A stretch of DNA of 64,000 nucleotides from Chromobacterium alkanivorans (GTDB taxonomy: Bacteria > Pseudomonadota > Gammaproteobacteria > Burkholderiales > Chromobacteriaceae). Position 1 is the first letter of the stretch. Every line of letters begins with the position of its first letter. A model generated the notes under the pieces. That model did not search any database. It saw only the letters and a program-made list of their open reading frames with translations, and had not been told where the DNA came from. The DNA is taken from positions 248,001 through 312,000 of the forward strand of contig NZ_JAFHKL010000004.1 of assembly GCF_016937655.1 (NCBI RefSeq), in the 5' to 3' direction. This document shows, one piece after another, positions 54,713 to 64,000 of this stretch. Position numbers and translations under genes: made by a program.

Positions 54713-55834
54713 ATAATCAACCCGCAGCAGCACCGCCACCGCGATCAAATTCATCAACATCGCCGAGCCGCCGAAAGACATCAGCGGCAAGGTCAAACCC
54801 TTGGTCGGCAGCAGGCCCATATTCACCCCGATGTTGAAAAACACCTGGATGCCGAGCCAGATGCCCAGGCCCTGCGCCACCAGCGACTGGTAGTAACGTT
54901 CCAGCTTTTTCGACTCCACGCCGATGTGGAAGGCGCGGCGCACGATCCAGGCGTACAGGCCGATCACCACGCAGATGCCGGCGAAACCGAACTCTTCCGA
55001 AATCACCGCCATGATGAAGTCGGTATGCGCTTCCGGCAGGTAAAACAGTTTCTCTATGCTGCCGCCCAGGCCGACGCCGAACCACTCGCCGCGACCGATG
55101 GCGATCAATGAATGCGACAGCTGGTAACCCTTGCCGTAGGGGTCGTCCCACGGGTCCATGAAGCCCAGCACCCGCTTCAAGCGATACGGCGAGGAGATGA
55201 TCAGCACCACGATGGCGCCCACCGCCATCACCGCCAGCCCGCTGAAGATGCGCATATTGATGCCGCCGAGGAAGAGCACGCCCATCGCGATGCTCATCAC
55301 CACCATCAGCGCGCCGAAGTCCGGCTCGCGCAGCAGCAGGAAGGCCACCACCACCATGGCGGCGAACATCGGCGCGAAGCCTTCTTTCAGGCTGTGCAGC
55401 AGATGGCTCTTGCGCACGGTGTAATCCGCCGCGTACAGCACGGTGGCGAACTTCATCACCTCCGACGGCTGCAGGTTCAGCACGATCAGATTGATCCAGC
55501 GCCGCGAGCCGTTGACCATCTTGCCGATGCCGGGAATCAGCACCAGCACCAGCAACACCAGTCCGATCAGGAAAATCTTGCCGGAGTACTTCTGCCAGAA
55601 CGCCGTCGGGATTTGGAAGGCGATATAGGCCGCGCTCAGCCCTATCGTCATGAAGATCATGTGACGGATCAGGTAGAAGTAGCGGTTGTGCGTGGCCGCG
55701 TCGGCCTCGGCGTAGGCGATGGACGCCGAGTACACCATCACCAGGCTGATCGACAACAGCAGGGCCAGCGCCCAGGACAGCGCTTCGTCGAACGGCTTGA
55801 TGGCGGCGTAGCGCCGGGCTCCGTGCACGATCAT
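54677..55834 (-). CDS. ftsW: Peptidoglycan glycosyltransferase FtsW
   Basis: This 385-residue SEDS-family polymerase has ten membrane helices and acts with FtsI in septal wall synthesis. SEDS motifs present include [63 protein letters not shown] and [20 protein letters not shown]. It overlaps murD by 4 bp. Its last codons are partly duplicated downstream. Confidence 0.97.
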   Translation of the reverse strand: MIVHGARRYAAIKPFDEALSWALALLLSISLVMVYSASIAYAEADAATHNRYFYLIRHMIFMTIGLSAAYIAFQIPTAFWQKYSGKIFLIGLVLLVLVLIPGIGKMVNGSRRWINLIVLNLQPSEVMKFATVLYAADYTVRKSHLLHSLKEGFAPMFAAMVVVAFLLLREPDFGALMVVMSIAMGVLFLGGINMRIFSGLAVMAVGAIVVLIISSPYRLKRVLGFMDPWDDPYGKGYQLSHSLIAIGRGEWFGVGLGGSIEKLFYLPEAHTDFIMAVISEEFGFAGICVVIGLYAWIVRRAFHIGVESKKLERYYQSLVAQGLGIWLGIQVFFNIGVNMGLLPTKGLTLPLMSFGGSAMLMNLIAVAVLLRVDYENRRIMRGYKV

Positions 55835-57210
55835 GGCCGCGTCGCCTCCGCTTGCCGCGCCTTCAGCTCGCGCACGGCGTCGATGAACACCTGGGCGCGA
55901 TGCGCGTAGTTGCGGAACATGTCCAGGCTGGCGCAGGCCGGCGACAGCAGCACCACGTCGCCCGGCTGCGCCAGTTCCGCCGCGCGGCGGGTGGCTTCTT
56001 CCAGCGTCGCGCAGTCGTGCAGCGGCAGGCCGGTGGCGGCCAGCGCGGCGCGGATCTTGCCGGCGTCGCGGCCGATCAGCAGCACCGCGCGGGCGATGCG
56101 GCGGCAGGCCGGCGCCAGCGGCGCGAAGTCCTGGCCCTTGCCGTCGCCGCCGGCGATCAACACCACCGGACGGGTCATGCCGTTCAGCGCCGCCTCGGTG
56201 GCGCCGACATTGGTGCCCTTGGAATCATCGATAAACGCCACCGAGCCGATTTCGTCTACCAGCTCGACGCGATGCTCCAGGCCCTGGAAGGTTTTCAGCC
56301 CTTGCAGCAAGGCGGCGCGCGGCGCGCCCACCGCTTCGCACAAGGCCAGCGCGGCCAGCGCGTTGGCGGCGTTGTGCAGGCCCTGCAAGCTCATCTCGGC
56401 GCAATCGAAGGCCGGCTCGCCGTCCAGGCTCAGCCAGTAACGGCCGTCATCCTGCCGCAACGCGTATCCGGCATTCTCTGTCAGCGAGAACCATTTGACC
56501 GCGCGGCCGGGCCGCACCATCGCGCGCACCAGCGCGTCGTCGCGGTTCAGCACCTGGACGCCGGCGCCGTGGAACACCCGGGTCTTGGTGTGGGCGTAGT
56601 CCAGCAGATCGTCGTAGCGATCGAGGTGGTCCTCGGAAATGTTCAGCACCGTGGCCGCGTCGGCCTCCAGGCTGTAAGTGGATTCCAGCTGAAAGCTGGA
56701 CAGCTCCAGCACCCACACGTCCGGGCGCTTGTCGCTTCGCTCGCGCTCCAGCTGCGCTTCCAGCACCGCCAGGCCGATATTGCCGGCCACCACCGCGTCC
56801 AGGCCGGCGGCGGCGCACAGATGGCCGGCCAGGCTGGTGACGGTGCTCTTGCCGTTGGAGCCGGTGATGGCGATCACCTTGCTGCCGTCGCCGCGGATCG
56901 CGCGCGCCAGCACTTCGATATCGCCTATCACCTCGCCGCCGGCTTGACGGAAGGCGGCGACAGCCGGGTGCTTCAGCGGCACGCCCGGGCTCAACACCAG
57001 CAAGTCGGCGTCGGCGAAGGTCTGGGCGCTGAAGTCGCCGGCGCGCACTTCCGCCTGCGGCAGGAAGGCGCGCAGCTCGGCCACGCGCTCGGCCGACGGC
57101 TTGGCGTCGGCCACGCTCACGCGCGCGCCGTGCGCGGCCAGGTAGCGCGCGGCCGCCAGGCCCGAGCCTCCCAAGCCCACCACCACGACGTGACGATTCG
57201 CGTAGTCCAT
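55831..57210 (-). CDS. murD: UDP-N-acetylmuramoylalanine--D-glutamate ligase MurD
   Basis: This 459-residue Mur ligase adds D-glutamate. It begins with a Rossmann-like [18 protein letters not shown], has the ATP loop [17 protein letters not shown] (~residues 116-132) and [17 protein letters not shown], typical of MurD. ATG 57210 is preferred because AGGA lies five bases upstream; the frame also opens at a TTG overlapping the mraY stop. It overlaps ftsW by 4 bp. Confidence 0.96.
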   Translation of the reverse strand: MDYANRHVVVVGLGGSGLAAARYLAAHGARVSVADAKPSAERVAELRAFLPQAEVRAGDFSAQTFADADLLVLSPGVPLKHPAVAAFRQAGGEVIGDIEVLARAIRGDGSKVIAITGSNGKSTVTSLAGHLCAAAGLDAVVAGNIGLAVLEAQLERERSDKRPDVWVLELSSFQLESTYSLEADAATVLNISEDHLDRYDDLLDYAHTKTRVFHGAGVQVLNRDDALVRAMVRPGRAVKWFSLTENAGYALRQDDGRYWLSLDGEPAFDCAEMSLQGLHNAANALAALALCEAVGAPRAALLQGLKTFQGLEHRVELVDEIGSVAFIDDSKGTNVGATEAALNGMTRPVVLIAGGDGKGQDFAPLAPACRRIARAVLLIGRDAGKIRAALAATGLPLHDCATLEEATRRAAELAQPGDVVLLSPACASLDMFRNYAHRAQVFIDAVRELKARQAEATRP

Positions 57211-57218
57211 AGTCTTCC

Positions 57219-58304
57219 TCAACGCAGCTTGATGGTGGACAGACCGGCCAACACCAGCATCATGGTGATGATCCAGAAACGCACCACCACTTGCGTTTCC
57301 TTCCAGCCCTTCAACTCATAGTGGTGATGCAGCGGCGCCATGCGGAACACCCGCTTGCCGGTGAGCTTGAACGAAGCCACCTGGATCATCACCGACAGCG
57401 CTTCCACCACGAACAGGCCGCCCATGATCAAGAGCACGATTTCCTGACGCACGATCACCGCCACGGTGCCCAGCGCCGCGCCCAGCGCCAGCGCGCCGAC
57501 GTCGCCCATGAAGACCTGGGCCGGATAGGCGTTGAACCATAAAAATCCCAAGCAAGCGCCGCACATCGCCGCGCAGAACACCACCACCTCGTGCGCGCCG
57601 GGAATGAAGGGCAGGCCCAGGTATTTGGAAAACACCGCGTGGCCGGCGACGTAGGCGAAGATGGACAGGCCGGCCGCCACCATCACGGTGGGCAGGGCCG
57701 CCAGGCCGTCCAGGCCGTCGGTCAGGTTCACCGCGTTGGAGGTGCCTACGATGACGAAATAGGTGAGGATGCAAAAACCGATCGCGCCCAGCGGATAGGA
57801 GATGGTCTTGACGAAGGGCACGATCAGCTCGGTGGACGCCGGCAGCTTGGCGGTGGCGATCAGGAACACGCCGGCGCCGATGGCGATGGCGGACTGCCAG
57901 GCCATCTTGAACTTGGCGGACACCCCTTTCGGGTCCTTGTACACCACCTTGCGCCAGTCGTCGTAAAAGCCCAGCGCTCCGGTGCCGAACATCACCGCCA
58001 GCAGCAGCCACACGTATTTGTTGGACAGGTCCGCCCACAGCAGCGTGGTCAGGCCGATGGCCAGCAGGATCAGCGAGCCGCCCATGGTCGGGGTGCCGGC
58101 CTTGACCAGATGGGTTTGCGGGCCGTCGTTGCGCACCGCCTGGCCCACTTTGAGTTCGGTCAGTTTGCGGATCACCCACGGCCCCAGCAGCAGCGAGATC
58201 GCCAGCGCGGTCAGCGCCGCCATCACCGCGCGCAGCGTGATGTAGTTGAAGACGTTGAAGGCCCGGATGTGGGAGCCCAGCATTTCAGCCAGCCAGAGCA
58301 GCAC
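57219..58304 (-). CDS. mraY: Phospho-MurNAc-pentapeptide transferase MraY
   Basis: This 361-residue polytopic enzyme makes lipid I from undecaprenyl phosphate. Ten membrane helices and the family motifs are clear: [18 protein letters not shown] (DDxxK), [32 protein letters not shown] and [11 protein letters not shown]. The start at 58304 follows murF by 1 bp. Length matches E. coli MraY (360). Confidence 0.98.
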   Translation of the reverse strand: MLLWLAEMLGSHIRAFNVFNYITLRAVMAALTALAISLLLGPWVIRKLTELKVGQAVRNDGPQTHLVKAGTPTMGGSLILLAIGLTTLLWADLSNKYVWLLLAVMFGTGALGFYDDWRKVVYKDPKGVSAKFKMAWQSAIAIGAGVFLIATAKLPASTELIVPFVKTISYPLGAIGFCILTYFVIVGTSNAVNLTDGLDGLAALPTVMVAAGLSIFAYVAGHAVFSKYLGLPFIPGAHEVVVFCAAMCGACLGFLWFNAYPAQVFMGDVGALALGAALGTVAVIVRQEIVLLIMGGLFVVEALSVMIQVASFKLTGKRVFRMAPLHHHYELKGWKETQVVVRFWIITMMLVLAGLSTIKLR

Positions 58305-58305
58305 G

Positions 58306-59667
58306 TTATTGTTCCTCTCTAAATTGTTGCATCAGGTGTTCCACCACCCGTTCCATGCGCATGAAGCGCGACCCCTTGACCAGAACGGAGGCACCCGACG
58401 GCAACTGCCGGTCGAGAAACTCGTACAACTCGTCAATCGAATCAAAATGTTTGCCGCTCGCGCCGCAGGCGACGGCGGCGTGGCGCGAAGCCTCGCCCAG
58501 CGTCAGCAGCAGGTCGACGCCGCGCGCCCGCGCGTACTCGCCCACTTCCGCGTGCAGCGCGTCGGCGGCCTCGCCCAGCTCGCCGATGTCGCCCATCACG
58601 AAGCAGCGCGGCGCCGGCAGGCGGATCAGCACGTCGATCCCGGCCTTCATCGAATCCGGGTTGGCGTTGTAGCTGTCGTCGATCACGCTCAGGCCGCGCG
58701 GGCTTTGCTTCAGTTGCAAACGGCCCTTGGCGCCGCCGAAGGCCGCCAGGCCGGCGGCGATGTCGTCCAGCGGCACGCCGGCGGCCAGCGCCAGGCTGGC
58801 GGCGGCCAGCGCGTTGCGCACATTGTGTTCGCCCGGCGCCGGCAGTTCTATCCGCCGCTCGCCGTCGGCGCAGCGCAGCGTGAAGCGGCTGTTCAAGGCG
58901 CCCAGTTCGATGTCGGCGGCGTGAACATCGGCTTCGGGGTTCAGACCGAAGGCGATCTGGCGATGGCCGTCCGCCGCGCGGCGGAACAGCGCCAGATTGG
59001 CGTCGTCGGCGTTCAACACCGCCACACCGCCCTCGTCCAGGCCTTCGAAGATTTCCGCCTTGGCGCGCGCCACCTCCTCGGTGGAGCCGAAATAGCCGAC
59101 ATGGGCGCGCATCGCGTTGTTGACCAGGGCGACGCGCGGCCGGGCCAGGCCGGTCAGATAGCTAAGCTCACCGTGATGGTTCATGCCCATCTCCAGCACC
59201 GCGTAGCGATGCGCCGGCGTCAGCCGCAGCAGGGTCAGCGGCAGACCGATGTCGTTGTTGAAGTTGCCGGCGGTGGCCAGCACCGCGTCCGCGCCCGCAT
59301 GCTGGCGCAAGATCGCCGCCAGCATTTCCTTGACCGTGGTCTTGCCGTTGGAGCCGGTGACGCCGATGCGCAGCGCCGCTTGGCGCAGCGCCCAGCCGGA
59401 AGCCAGCCGGCCCAGGGCCAGCCGGGTGTCGTCGACGCGGATCAGGCTGGCGCCGGGCAAGGCGTAATCCGCGCGCACCAGCGCGGCAGCGCCCTTGGCC
59501 GCCACCTCGGCGACGAAGTCGTGGGCGTCGAAACGCTCGCCCTTCAGCGCGACGAACAGATCGCCGGGACCGGCCTCGCGGCTGTCGGTCACCACGCGCA
59601 GGATGTCGCCGTCCGGGCCGCTCAATGCGCCCCGGGCCAGTTCGGCGGCCTGCAGCAGCGTCATCAT
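58306..59667 (-). CDS. murF: UDP-N-acetylmuramoyl-tripeptide--D-alanyl-D-alanine ligase MurF
   Basis: This 453-residue Mur ligase adds D-Ala-D-Ala. The uridine-binding N-terminus ([27 protein letters not shown]), the ATP loop [15 protein letters not shown] and the [16 protein letters not shown] segment are characteristic. Its start overlaps the murE stop by ATGA, giving translational coupling. Confidence 0.97.
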   Translation of the reverse strand: MMTLLQAAELARGALSGPDGDILRVVTDSREAGPGDLFVALKGERFDAHDFVAEVAAKGAAALVRADYALPGASLIRVDDTRLALGRLASGWALRQAALRIGVTGSNGKTTVKEMLAAILRQHAGADAVLATAGNFNNDIGLPLTLLRLTPAHRYAVLEMGMNHHGELSYLTGLARPRVALVNNAMRAHVGYFGSTEEVARAKAEIFEGLDEGGVAVLNADDANLALFRRAADGHRQIAFGLNPEADVHAADIELGALNSRFTLRCADGERRIELPAPGEHNVRNALAAASLALAAGVPLDDIAAGLAAFGGAKGRLQLKQSPRGLSVIDDSYNANPDSMKAGIDVLIRLPAPRCFVMGDIGELGEAADALHAEVGEYARARGVDLLLTLGEASRHAAVACGASGKHFDSIDELYEFLDRQLPSGASVLVKGSRFMRMERVVEHLMQQFREEQ

Positions 59668-61142
59668 GCGCGCTCTCCCCAGGCGGTCAGCGCCTCTTCC
59701 GCCACGCGGAAGTCGGAGAACGGCCGCTTGACGCCGGCGATGTCCTGGTATTCCTCATGCCCCTTGCCGGCCACCAGCACCACGTCGCCGGCGCGCGCCT
59801 GGCTCACCGCCCAATGGATGGCGGCTTCGCGGTCGACTTCGACATGGCCGGGCCGCTGCATGCCGGCGAGCACGTCGCGCAGAATGGCTTGCGGGTCTTC
59901 GGTGCGCGGGTTGTCGCTGGTCAGCACCGCCACGTCGGCGATTTTCTCGGCGATGGCGCCCATCATCGGGCGCTTGCCCGGATCGCGGTCGCCGCCGCAG
60001 CCGAACACGCAAAACAGGCGGCCGCCTTCCGGGCGGATCTCGGCCAGCGTGGACAAGGCTTTTTCCAGCGCGTCCGGGGTGTGGGCGTAGTCGATCACCA
60101 CCAGCGGCTCATGCGCGCCGCCGACGCTCTGCATGCGGCCGCGCGCCGGCTGGATGCGCGCCATCACCGAGGCGGCGTCGCGCAGGCTGACGCCGTTGAC
60201 GCACAGCGTGGCCAGACAGGCCAGCAGGTTGGCGGCGTTGAAACGGCCCACCAGGCCGGTGCGCACGTCGGCGACGCCCCAGGGCGTGGTCACCGTCAGC
60301 TGCAGGCCGTCCAGCGTGGCGGCCAGCGCCAGCGGACGCACGTCGCCCTGTTCCAGGCCGTAAGTCACCACCTGGGTCTGCGCCGGGTCGATCTCGGCGG
60401 CCAGTTGGCGGCCGAAAGCGTCGTCGGCGTTGATCACCGCGTGTTTCAGGCCCTCCCAGAAGAACAGCTTCTTCTTGGATTCGCCGTAGGCTTCCATCGA
60501 ACCGTGATAATCCAGGTGGTCCCGGGTCAGGTTGGTCAGCACCGCGGTGGCGAAGTCCACGCCGTTGACGCGGCTTTGATCCAGGCTGTGGCTGGATACT
60601 TCCATGGTCACCACGTGCGCGCCCTGGCGACGGTATTCGGCCAGCTTTTGCTGAATGGTCACCGGGTCCGGCGTGGTGTGGGTGGTTTCGGTCAGTTCGC
60701 CGTAAAAGCCGTTGCCTACGGTGCCGATCAGCGCCGCCTTCTGGCCCAGCAGCGAGAAGGCCTGCGCCAGCCAGTGGGAAATCGAGGTCTTGCCGTTGGT
60801 GCCGGTGATGCCGATCACGCGCAGCGCGCGGCTGGGATAGCCGTAAACCTCGGCCGCCAGCATGCCGATGCGGTCGCGCAGATGCGGCACTGGCAGATTG
60901 GGCGCCTGCCACAGCGGATTCCAGGCGAAGCCGCCTGCGTCGTCCCACAACACCGCGGCCGCGCCTTTCGCCAGCGCGGCGTGGATGTAGTCGCGGCCAT
61001 CGGAATGCAGGCCGGGGCACGCCAGGAACACGTCGCCGGGCAGCACGCGGCGGCTGTCGGTCTCCACCCGCTTGACGGGCAGTCCCAATTGTTTGATGTC
61101 GGCCGGATTCCAGTCCGGCATGGGGGTCAAACGGCTTTTCAT
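59664..61142 (-). CDS. murE: UDP-N-acetylmuramoyl-tripeptide synthetase MurE
   Basis: This 492-residue Mur ligase adds the third stem residue. Motifs: VETDSRRVLPGDVFLACPG, ATP loop GITGTNGKTSISHWLAQA, and VTSDNPRTEDPQAIL, where the DNPR sequence marks specificity for meso-diaminopimelate. It lies 7 bp from ftsI and overlaps murF by 4 bp. Confidence 0.97.
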   Translation of the reverse strand: MKSRLTPMPDWNPADIKQLGLPVKRVETDSRRVLPGDVFLACPGLHSDGRDYIHAALAKGAAAVLWDDAGGFAWNPLWQAPNLPVPHLRDRIGMLAAEVYGYPSRALRVIGITGTNGKTSISHWLAQAFSLLGQKAALIGTVGNGFYGELTETTHTTPDPVTIQQKLAEYRRQGAHVVTMEVSSHSLDQSRVNGVDFATAVLTNLTRDHLDYHGSMEAYGESKKKLFFWEGLKHAVINADDAFGRQLAAEIDPAQTQVVTYGLEQGDVRPLALAATLDGLQLTVTTPWGVADVRTGLVGRFNAANLLACLATLCVNGVSLRDAASVMARIQPARGRMQSVGGAHEPLVVIDYAHTPDALEKALSTLAEIRPEGGRLFCVFGCGGDRDPGKRPMMGAIAEKIADVAVLTSDNPRTEDPQAILRDVLAGMQRPGHVEVDREAAIHWAVSQARAGDVVLVAGKGHEEYQDIAGVKRPFSDFRVAEEALTAWGERA

Positions 61143-61149
61143 GATCTGA

Positions 61150-62901
61150 TCAAAAATCCACCGGCACCGGGGTGGATTCCGGCAATAAAGTGTTGTTGGA
61201 GGGCTCGTCCGGCTGCACGTTCAGCACTCGCAACGCGCCGCCGGCGATCTGCGAGAACACCGGCGCAGCCACCGCGCCGCCGTAATATTTGCCCGCTGAG
61301 GGCTCGTCTATCATCACCGACACGATCACGCGCGGCGATTTGCCCGGCGCGAAGCCCATGAACAGCGCGCGGTGCTTGTTGGCCACATAGGCGCGGCCTT
61401 CCAGCTTGCGCGCGGTGCCGCTCTTGCCGCCTATGCTGTAGCCGATGATGCGGCCGCCGACGGCGCCGCCGCCCGGCTGGCTGTTGGCGATCAGCAGATC
61501 GCGCATCTCGTGCGCGGTCTTTTCCGCCAGCACGCGCTTGCCCGGCATCGGCGTATTGGTCTTGTACAGCGAGATGGGCAGCATCACGCCGTCGTTGGCG
61601 AACACGGTGTAGGCGCGCGCCATCTGGATCAGGCTGACCGAGATGCCGTAGCCGAAGGACATCGTCGCCTGCTCGATCGGCCGCCAGTTGTGCCAGTCGC
61701 GCAGCCGGCCGCCGGCCTCGCCGGGGAAGCCGGTTTCCGGCGCGCGGCCGAAACCCAGCGCGTCGTAATGCTTCCAGGTTTGTTCCGGCGAGCTCATCAA
61801 CGCCAGCTTGCTGGTGCCGACGTTGGACGATTTCTGGATGATGCCGAGGATGTCCAGGCTGGGGCGCGGCGCCACGTCGCGGATGGTGGCCGGGCCTATC
61901 ATGTAAGTGTGGGTGTCCAGCACGGTGTTGAGGCCGGCCTTGCCGTTTTCCAGCGCCAGCGCGATGGACAGCGGCTTCATCGTCGAACCCGGCTCGAACA
62001 GGTCGATCACGCCGCGGTTGCGCATCATTTCCGGCGTCACGCCGCTGCGGTTGTTGGGGTTGAACGACGGATAGTTGGCCAGCGCCAGCAGTTCGCCGGT
62101 GTGCGCGTCCACCACCACCACGCTGCCGGCCTTGGCCTTGTTCAACTCCACCGCCGCCTTCAACTCGCGGTAAGCCAGGTACTGGATGCGGTGATCCACC
62201 GCCAGCGCCAGCTTCTGGCCGTCGCGCGGCGGCTCGATGGCGGCGATGTCTTCGATGATGTGGCCGCGGCGGTCCTTCAGCACCACGCGGCGGCCGTCCT
62301 TGCCGGCCAGCATCTTCTCGCGCGCCAGTTCCACGCCTTCCTGGCCCTTGCCGTCCACGCCGGTGAAACCGATGATGTGGGACACGATTTCCCCGGCCGG
62401 GTAGAAGCGGCGGAACTCCTGCTGCTTGGCGATGCCGGGCACGCCCAGCGCCATCACCTTGTCGGCCAGCTCCGGGCTGATCTGACGTTTGACGTAGACG
62501 AATTCTTTTTTGCGGTCGGACAGCTTGGCCGACAGCTCTTCCGGCGACAGGTCCAGCATCGCCGCCAGTTCGCGCAGCTTGGCCGGCGGCACCGGCTCCA
62601 TGTCCGCCGGGCTGGCCCAGATGGTCTGCACCGGCGAGCTGATCGCCAGCGGCTCGCCGTTGCGGTCGGTGATCACGCCACGGTTGGCTTCCAGCGTCAG
62701 CGCGCGGCGGAAACGGGCCTCGCCCTGGTTCTGCAGGAAGTCCTGCTGCACCACTTGCAGATAGACCGCGCGGCCGATCAGCGCCAGGAACAGCAGCGCC
62801 AGCATCAACAGCACGAAACGCACGCGGCCCGGCTTCATGCGCAGCGCGGGGCTGGCGTCCGGGATGCGTTGCTGGTGACGCGGGGAGTAAGTGCGCATCA
62901 C
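61150..62901 (-). CDS. ftsI: Peptidoglycan transpeptidase FtsI (PBP3)
   Basis: This 583-residue septal transpeptidase has a short cytoplasmic tail, one membrane helix (residues ~27-48), a pedestal domain (EANRGVITDRNGEPLAIS) and the penicillin-binding domain with Ser306 in PGSTMKP, the SSN motif in IIQKSSNVGTSKLAL and KSGTARK near residue 505. The start overlaps the ftsL stop (ATGA). The second of two adjacent ATGs is equally possible. Confidence 0.97.
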   Translation of the reverse strand: MMRTYSPRHQQRIPDASPALRMKPGRVRFVLLMLALLFLALIGRAVYLQVVQQDFLQNQGEARFRRALTLEANRGVITDRNGEPLAISSPVQTIWASPADMEPVPPAKLRELAAMLDLSPEELSAKLSDRKKEFVYVKRQISPELADKVMALGVPGIAKQQEFRRFYPAGEIVSHIIGFTGVDGKGQEGVELAREKMLAGKDGRRVVLKDRRGHIIEDIAAIEPPRDGQKLALAVDHRIQYLAYRELKAAVELNKAKAGSVVVVDAHTGELLALANYPSFNPNNRSGVTPEMMRNRGVIDLFEPGSTMKPLSIALALENGKAGLNTVLDTHTYMIGPATIRDVAPRPSLDILGIIQKSSNVGTSKLALMSSPEQTWKHYDALGFGRAPETGFPGEAGGRLRDWHNWRPIEQATMSFGYGISVSLIQMARAYTVFANDGVMLPISLYKTNTPMPGKRVLAEKTAHEMRDLLIANSQPGGGAVGGRIIGYSIGGKSGTARKLEGRAYVANKHRALFMGFAPGKSPRVIVSVMIDEPSAGKYYGGAVAAPVFSQIAGGALRVLNVQPDEPSNNTLLPESTPVPVDF

Positions 62902-63170
62902 ATCCCCTTTCCAGGCGAGACCACCTGGATCTGGCGCGGATCCGGGGTATGCATGTCGAGGCGGCTGGACGCGGCTTTCTCAATCACCGCGTGCGCGCCC
63001 CAGGTGCTCTGCTCCAACTGCAGCTGGCCGAACTCGATCTCCAGCTGCTGGGCGGATTTGCGCTCTTTCTGCAAATCGCTGTAGAGCTTGCGCGACACGT
63101 GGGTCGAGGTGACCACCGACCAGGCGGACAGCACCACGATGACCAGCAGTATCGCGTTGAGCTTGTTCAT
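62898..63170 (-). CDS. ftsL: Cell division protein FtsL
   Basis: This 90-residue bitopic protein of the FtsQLB complex has one membrane helix ([20 protein letters not shown]) and a periplasmic coiled coil ([25 protein letters not shown]). The C-terminus [11 protein letters not shown] is typical of betaproteobacterial FtsL. ATG 63170 overlaps the rsmH stop by 4 bp; an in-frame earlier codon would put residues MAGDRR before the helix and is not preferred. Confidence 0.93.
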   Translation of the reverse strand: MNKLNAILLVIVVLSAWSVVTSTHVSRKLYSDLQKERKSAQQLEIEFGQLQLEQSTWGAHAVIEKAASSRLDMHTPDPRQIQVVSPGKGM

Positions 63171-64000
63171 GCGTCGATCTCCCGCCACGGCGCGGCGGTG
63201 CGCTCGGCCACGCGCATGATGGCGCTGCGGGAGCGCGCGTTGGCGCGCACCTCCTCATCGCCCGCGCGCACCGGCTTGCCCACGGTGGACATCGGCGGCT
63301 GCGCCATGTCGGAGGCGCGCACCATCGCCCAGGCCGGCAGCTTTTCCTCGCTGCTGGCGTCGCGCAGGTATTGCTTGACGATGCGGTCTTCCAGCGAATG
63401 GAAGCTGATCACCGCCAGGCGGCCGTTTTCCGCCAGGCGGCGCGCCGCCTGCGGCAGCACCGCCTTGAGCTCGTCCAGCTCGCGGTTCACAAAGATCCGG
63501 ATCGCTTGGAAGGTACGCGTTGCGGGGTCCTGACCCGGTTCCCGAGTACGGACGTTTTGCCCAACGAGCAAGGCGAGCTCACGCGTGGTCTGGAGGGGGG
63601 CGTCAGCCCTTTGCGCAACAATGGCTGCTGCGATCTTGCGAGCAAACCGCTCTTCACCATAAGTCTTGATGACCTCTCTGATATCGGCCTCGTCTGCCGT
63701 CGCCAACCATTCGGCCGCGGTGATGCCGCGGGTGGTATCCATACGCATGTCCAAGGGCGCGTCGAAACGGAAGCTGAAACCGCGCCGTCCGTCGTCGATC
63801 TGCGGCGAGGACACGCCCAGATCCATCAACACGCCGTCCACCCGGGGCACGCCCAGGCGGTCCAGTTCCTGCCCCAGCGTTTCAAAACCGTTGTGCACGA
63901 TCTGAAAACGCGGGTCTTCCTCCGCCAGCCGCGTGGCCACGGCGATGGCTTCGGGATCCTTGTCGAAGGCGATCAGGCGGCCTTGCGGCCCCAGTCGCGA
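63167..64000 (-). CDS. rsmH: 16S rRNA m4C1402 methyltransferase RsmH, 5' end outside window
   Basis: RsmH (MraW) methylates N4 of cytidine 1402 in 16S rRNA. The 277 C-terminal residues are present, from [18 protein letters not shown] at the right edge; the N-terminal ~30-40 residues with the SAM motif start lie outside. Seen are [33 protein letters not shown] and the C-terminal [19 protein letters not shown]. It is the first dcw gene visible; mraZ should lie beyond the edge. Confidence 0.96.
   Translation of the reverse strand, partial: SRLGPQGRLIAFDKDPEAIAVATRLAEEDPRFQIVHNGFETLGQELDRLGVPRVDGVLMDLGVSSPQIDDGRRGFSFRFDAPLDMRMDTTRGITAAEWLATADEADIREVIKTYGEERFARKIAAAIVAQRADAPLQTTRELALLVGQNVRTREPGQDPATRTFQAIRIFVNRELDELKAVLPQAARRLAENGRLAVISFHSLEDRIVKQYLRDASSEEKLPAWAMVRASDMAQPPMSTVGKPVRAGDEEVRANARSRSAIMRVAERTAAPWREIDA

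Overview
The window is a GC-rich bacterial chromosome segment, most likely from Chromobacterium or a close relative (Betaproteobacteria, Neisseriales). This is inferred from the gene families, the dcw cluster order and the codon bias; no database search was possible. Nearly all of it is ordinary chromosomal coding sequence. No prophage, insertion sequence with a transposase, CRISPR array, rRNA or tRNA gene was seen.

Layout. 1-1155 holds the 5' part of secA (minus). 1.5-12.7 kb carries a PhoD-type phosphatase, a NitT/TauT-type ABC importer (fused permease plus ATPase, no binding protein nearby), a DUF721/DciA-type protein, a GltB-like flavoprotein, a PhyH dioxygenase and an AcpA-type phosphoesterase. 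12.7-14.2 kb is a repeat-rich stretch with one orphan gene. 14.2-18.0 kb is the sulfate importer operon sbp-cysT-cysW-cysA (minus). 18.5-31.9 kb is a run of single genes: MscS channel, proA, WbuC-like cupin, DUF2214, DUF2252, chemoreceptor, PuuA-like ligase, universal stress protein, TlyA, YceH, YfaZ and a cupin. 32.2-36.5 kb is a four-gene operon of exported proteins ending in a CsgG-like lipoprotein. 36.6-46.5 kb has an MFS/AraC pair, an M13 peptidase, a GST, dsdA with a LysR regulator, a BASS transporter, a ParDE-like toxin-antitoxin pair and moaC. 46.5-64 kb is the division and cell wall (dcw) cluster on the minus strand, read from the right: rsmH, ftsL, ftsI, murE, murF, mraY, murD, ftsW, murG, murC, ddlB, ftsQ, ftsA, ftsZ, then lpxC. 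Many genes overlap by ATGA.

The most unusual content is non-coding. First, a family of ~145-bp interspersed elements has terminal inverted repeats and a central hairpin; there are six copies in two subfamilies. Three copies end exactly at the stop codon of a neighbouring gene (M13 peptidase, a small membrane gene, ftsA). Second, a 200-bp intergenic cluster of same-orientation DnaA-box-like nonamers lies upstream of the DUF2252 gene with no dnaA nearby. Third, a ~300-bp element with several hairpins lies downstream of the phosphoesterase gene, followed by two 76-bp palindromes. Fourth, a stem-loop covers the ribosome binding site of the yfaZ-like gene. Fifth, a duplicated ftsW 3' end with a REP-like hairpin lies between ftsW and murG. 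The four-gene exported operon is the best protein-coding candidate for an undescribed system.
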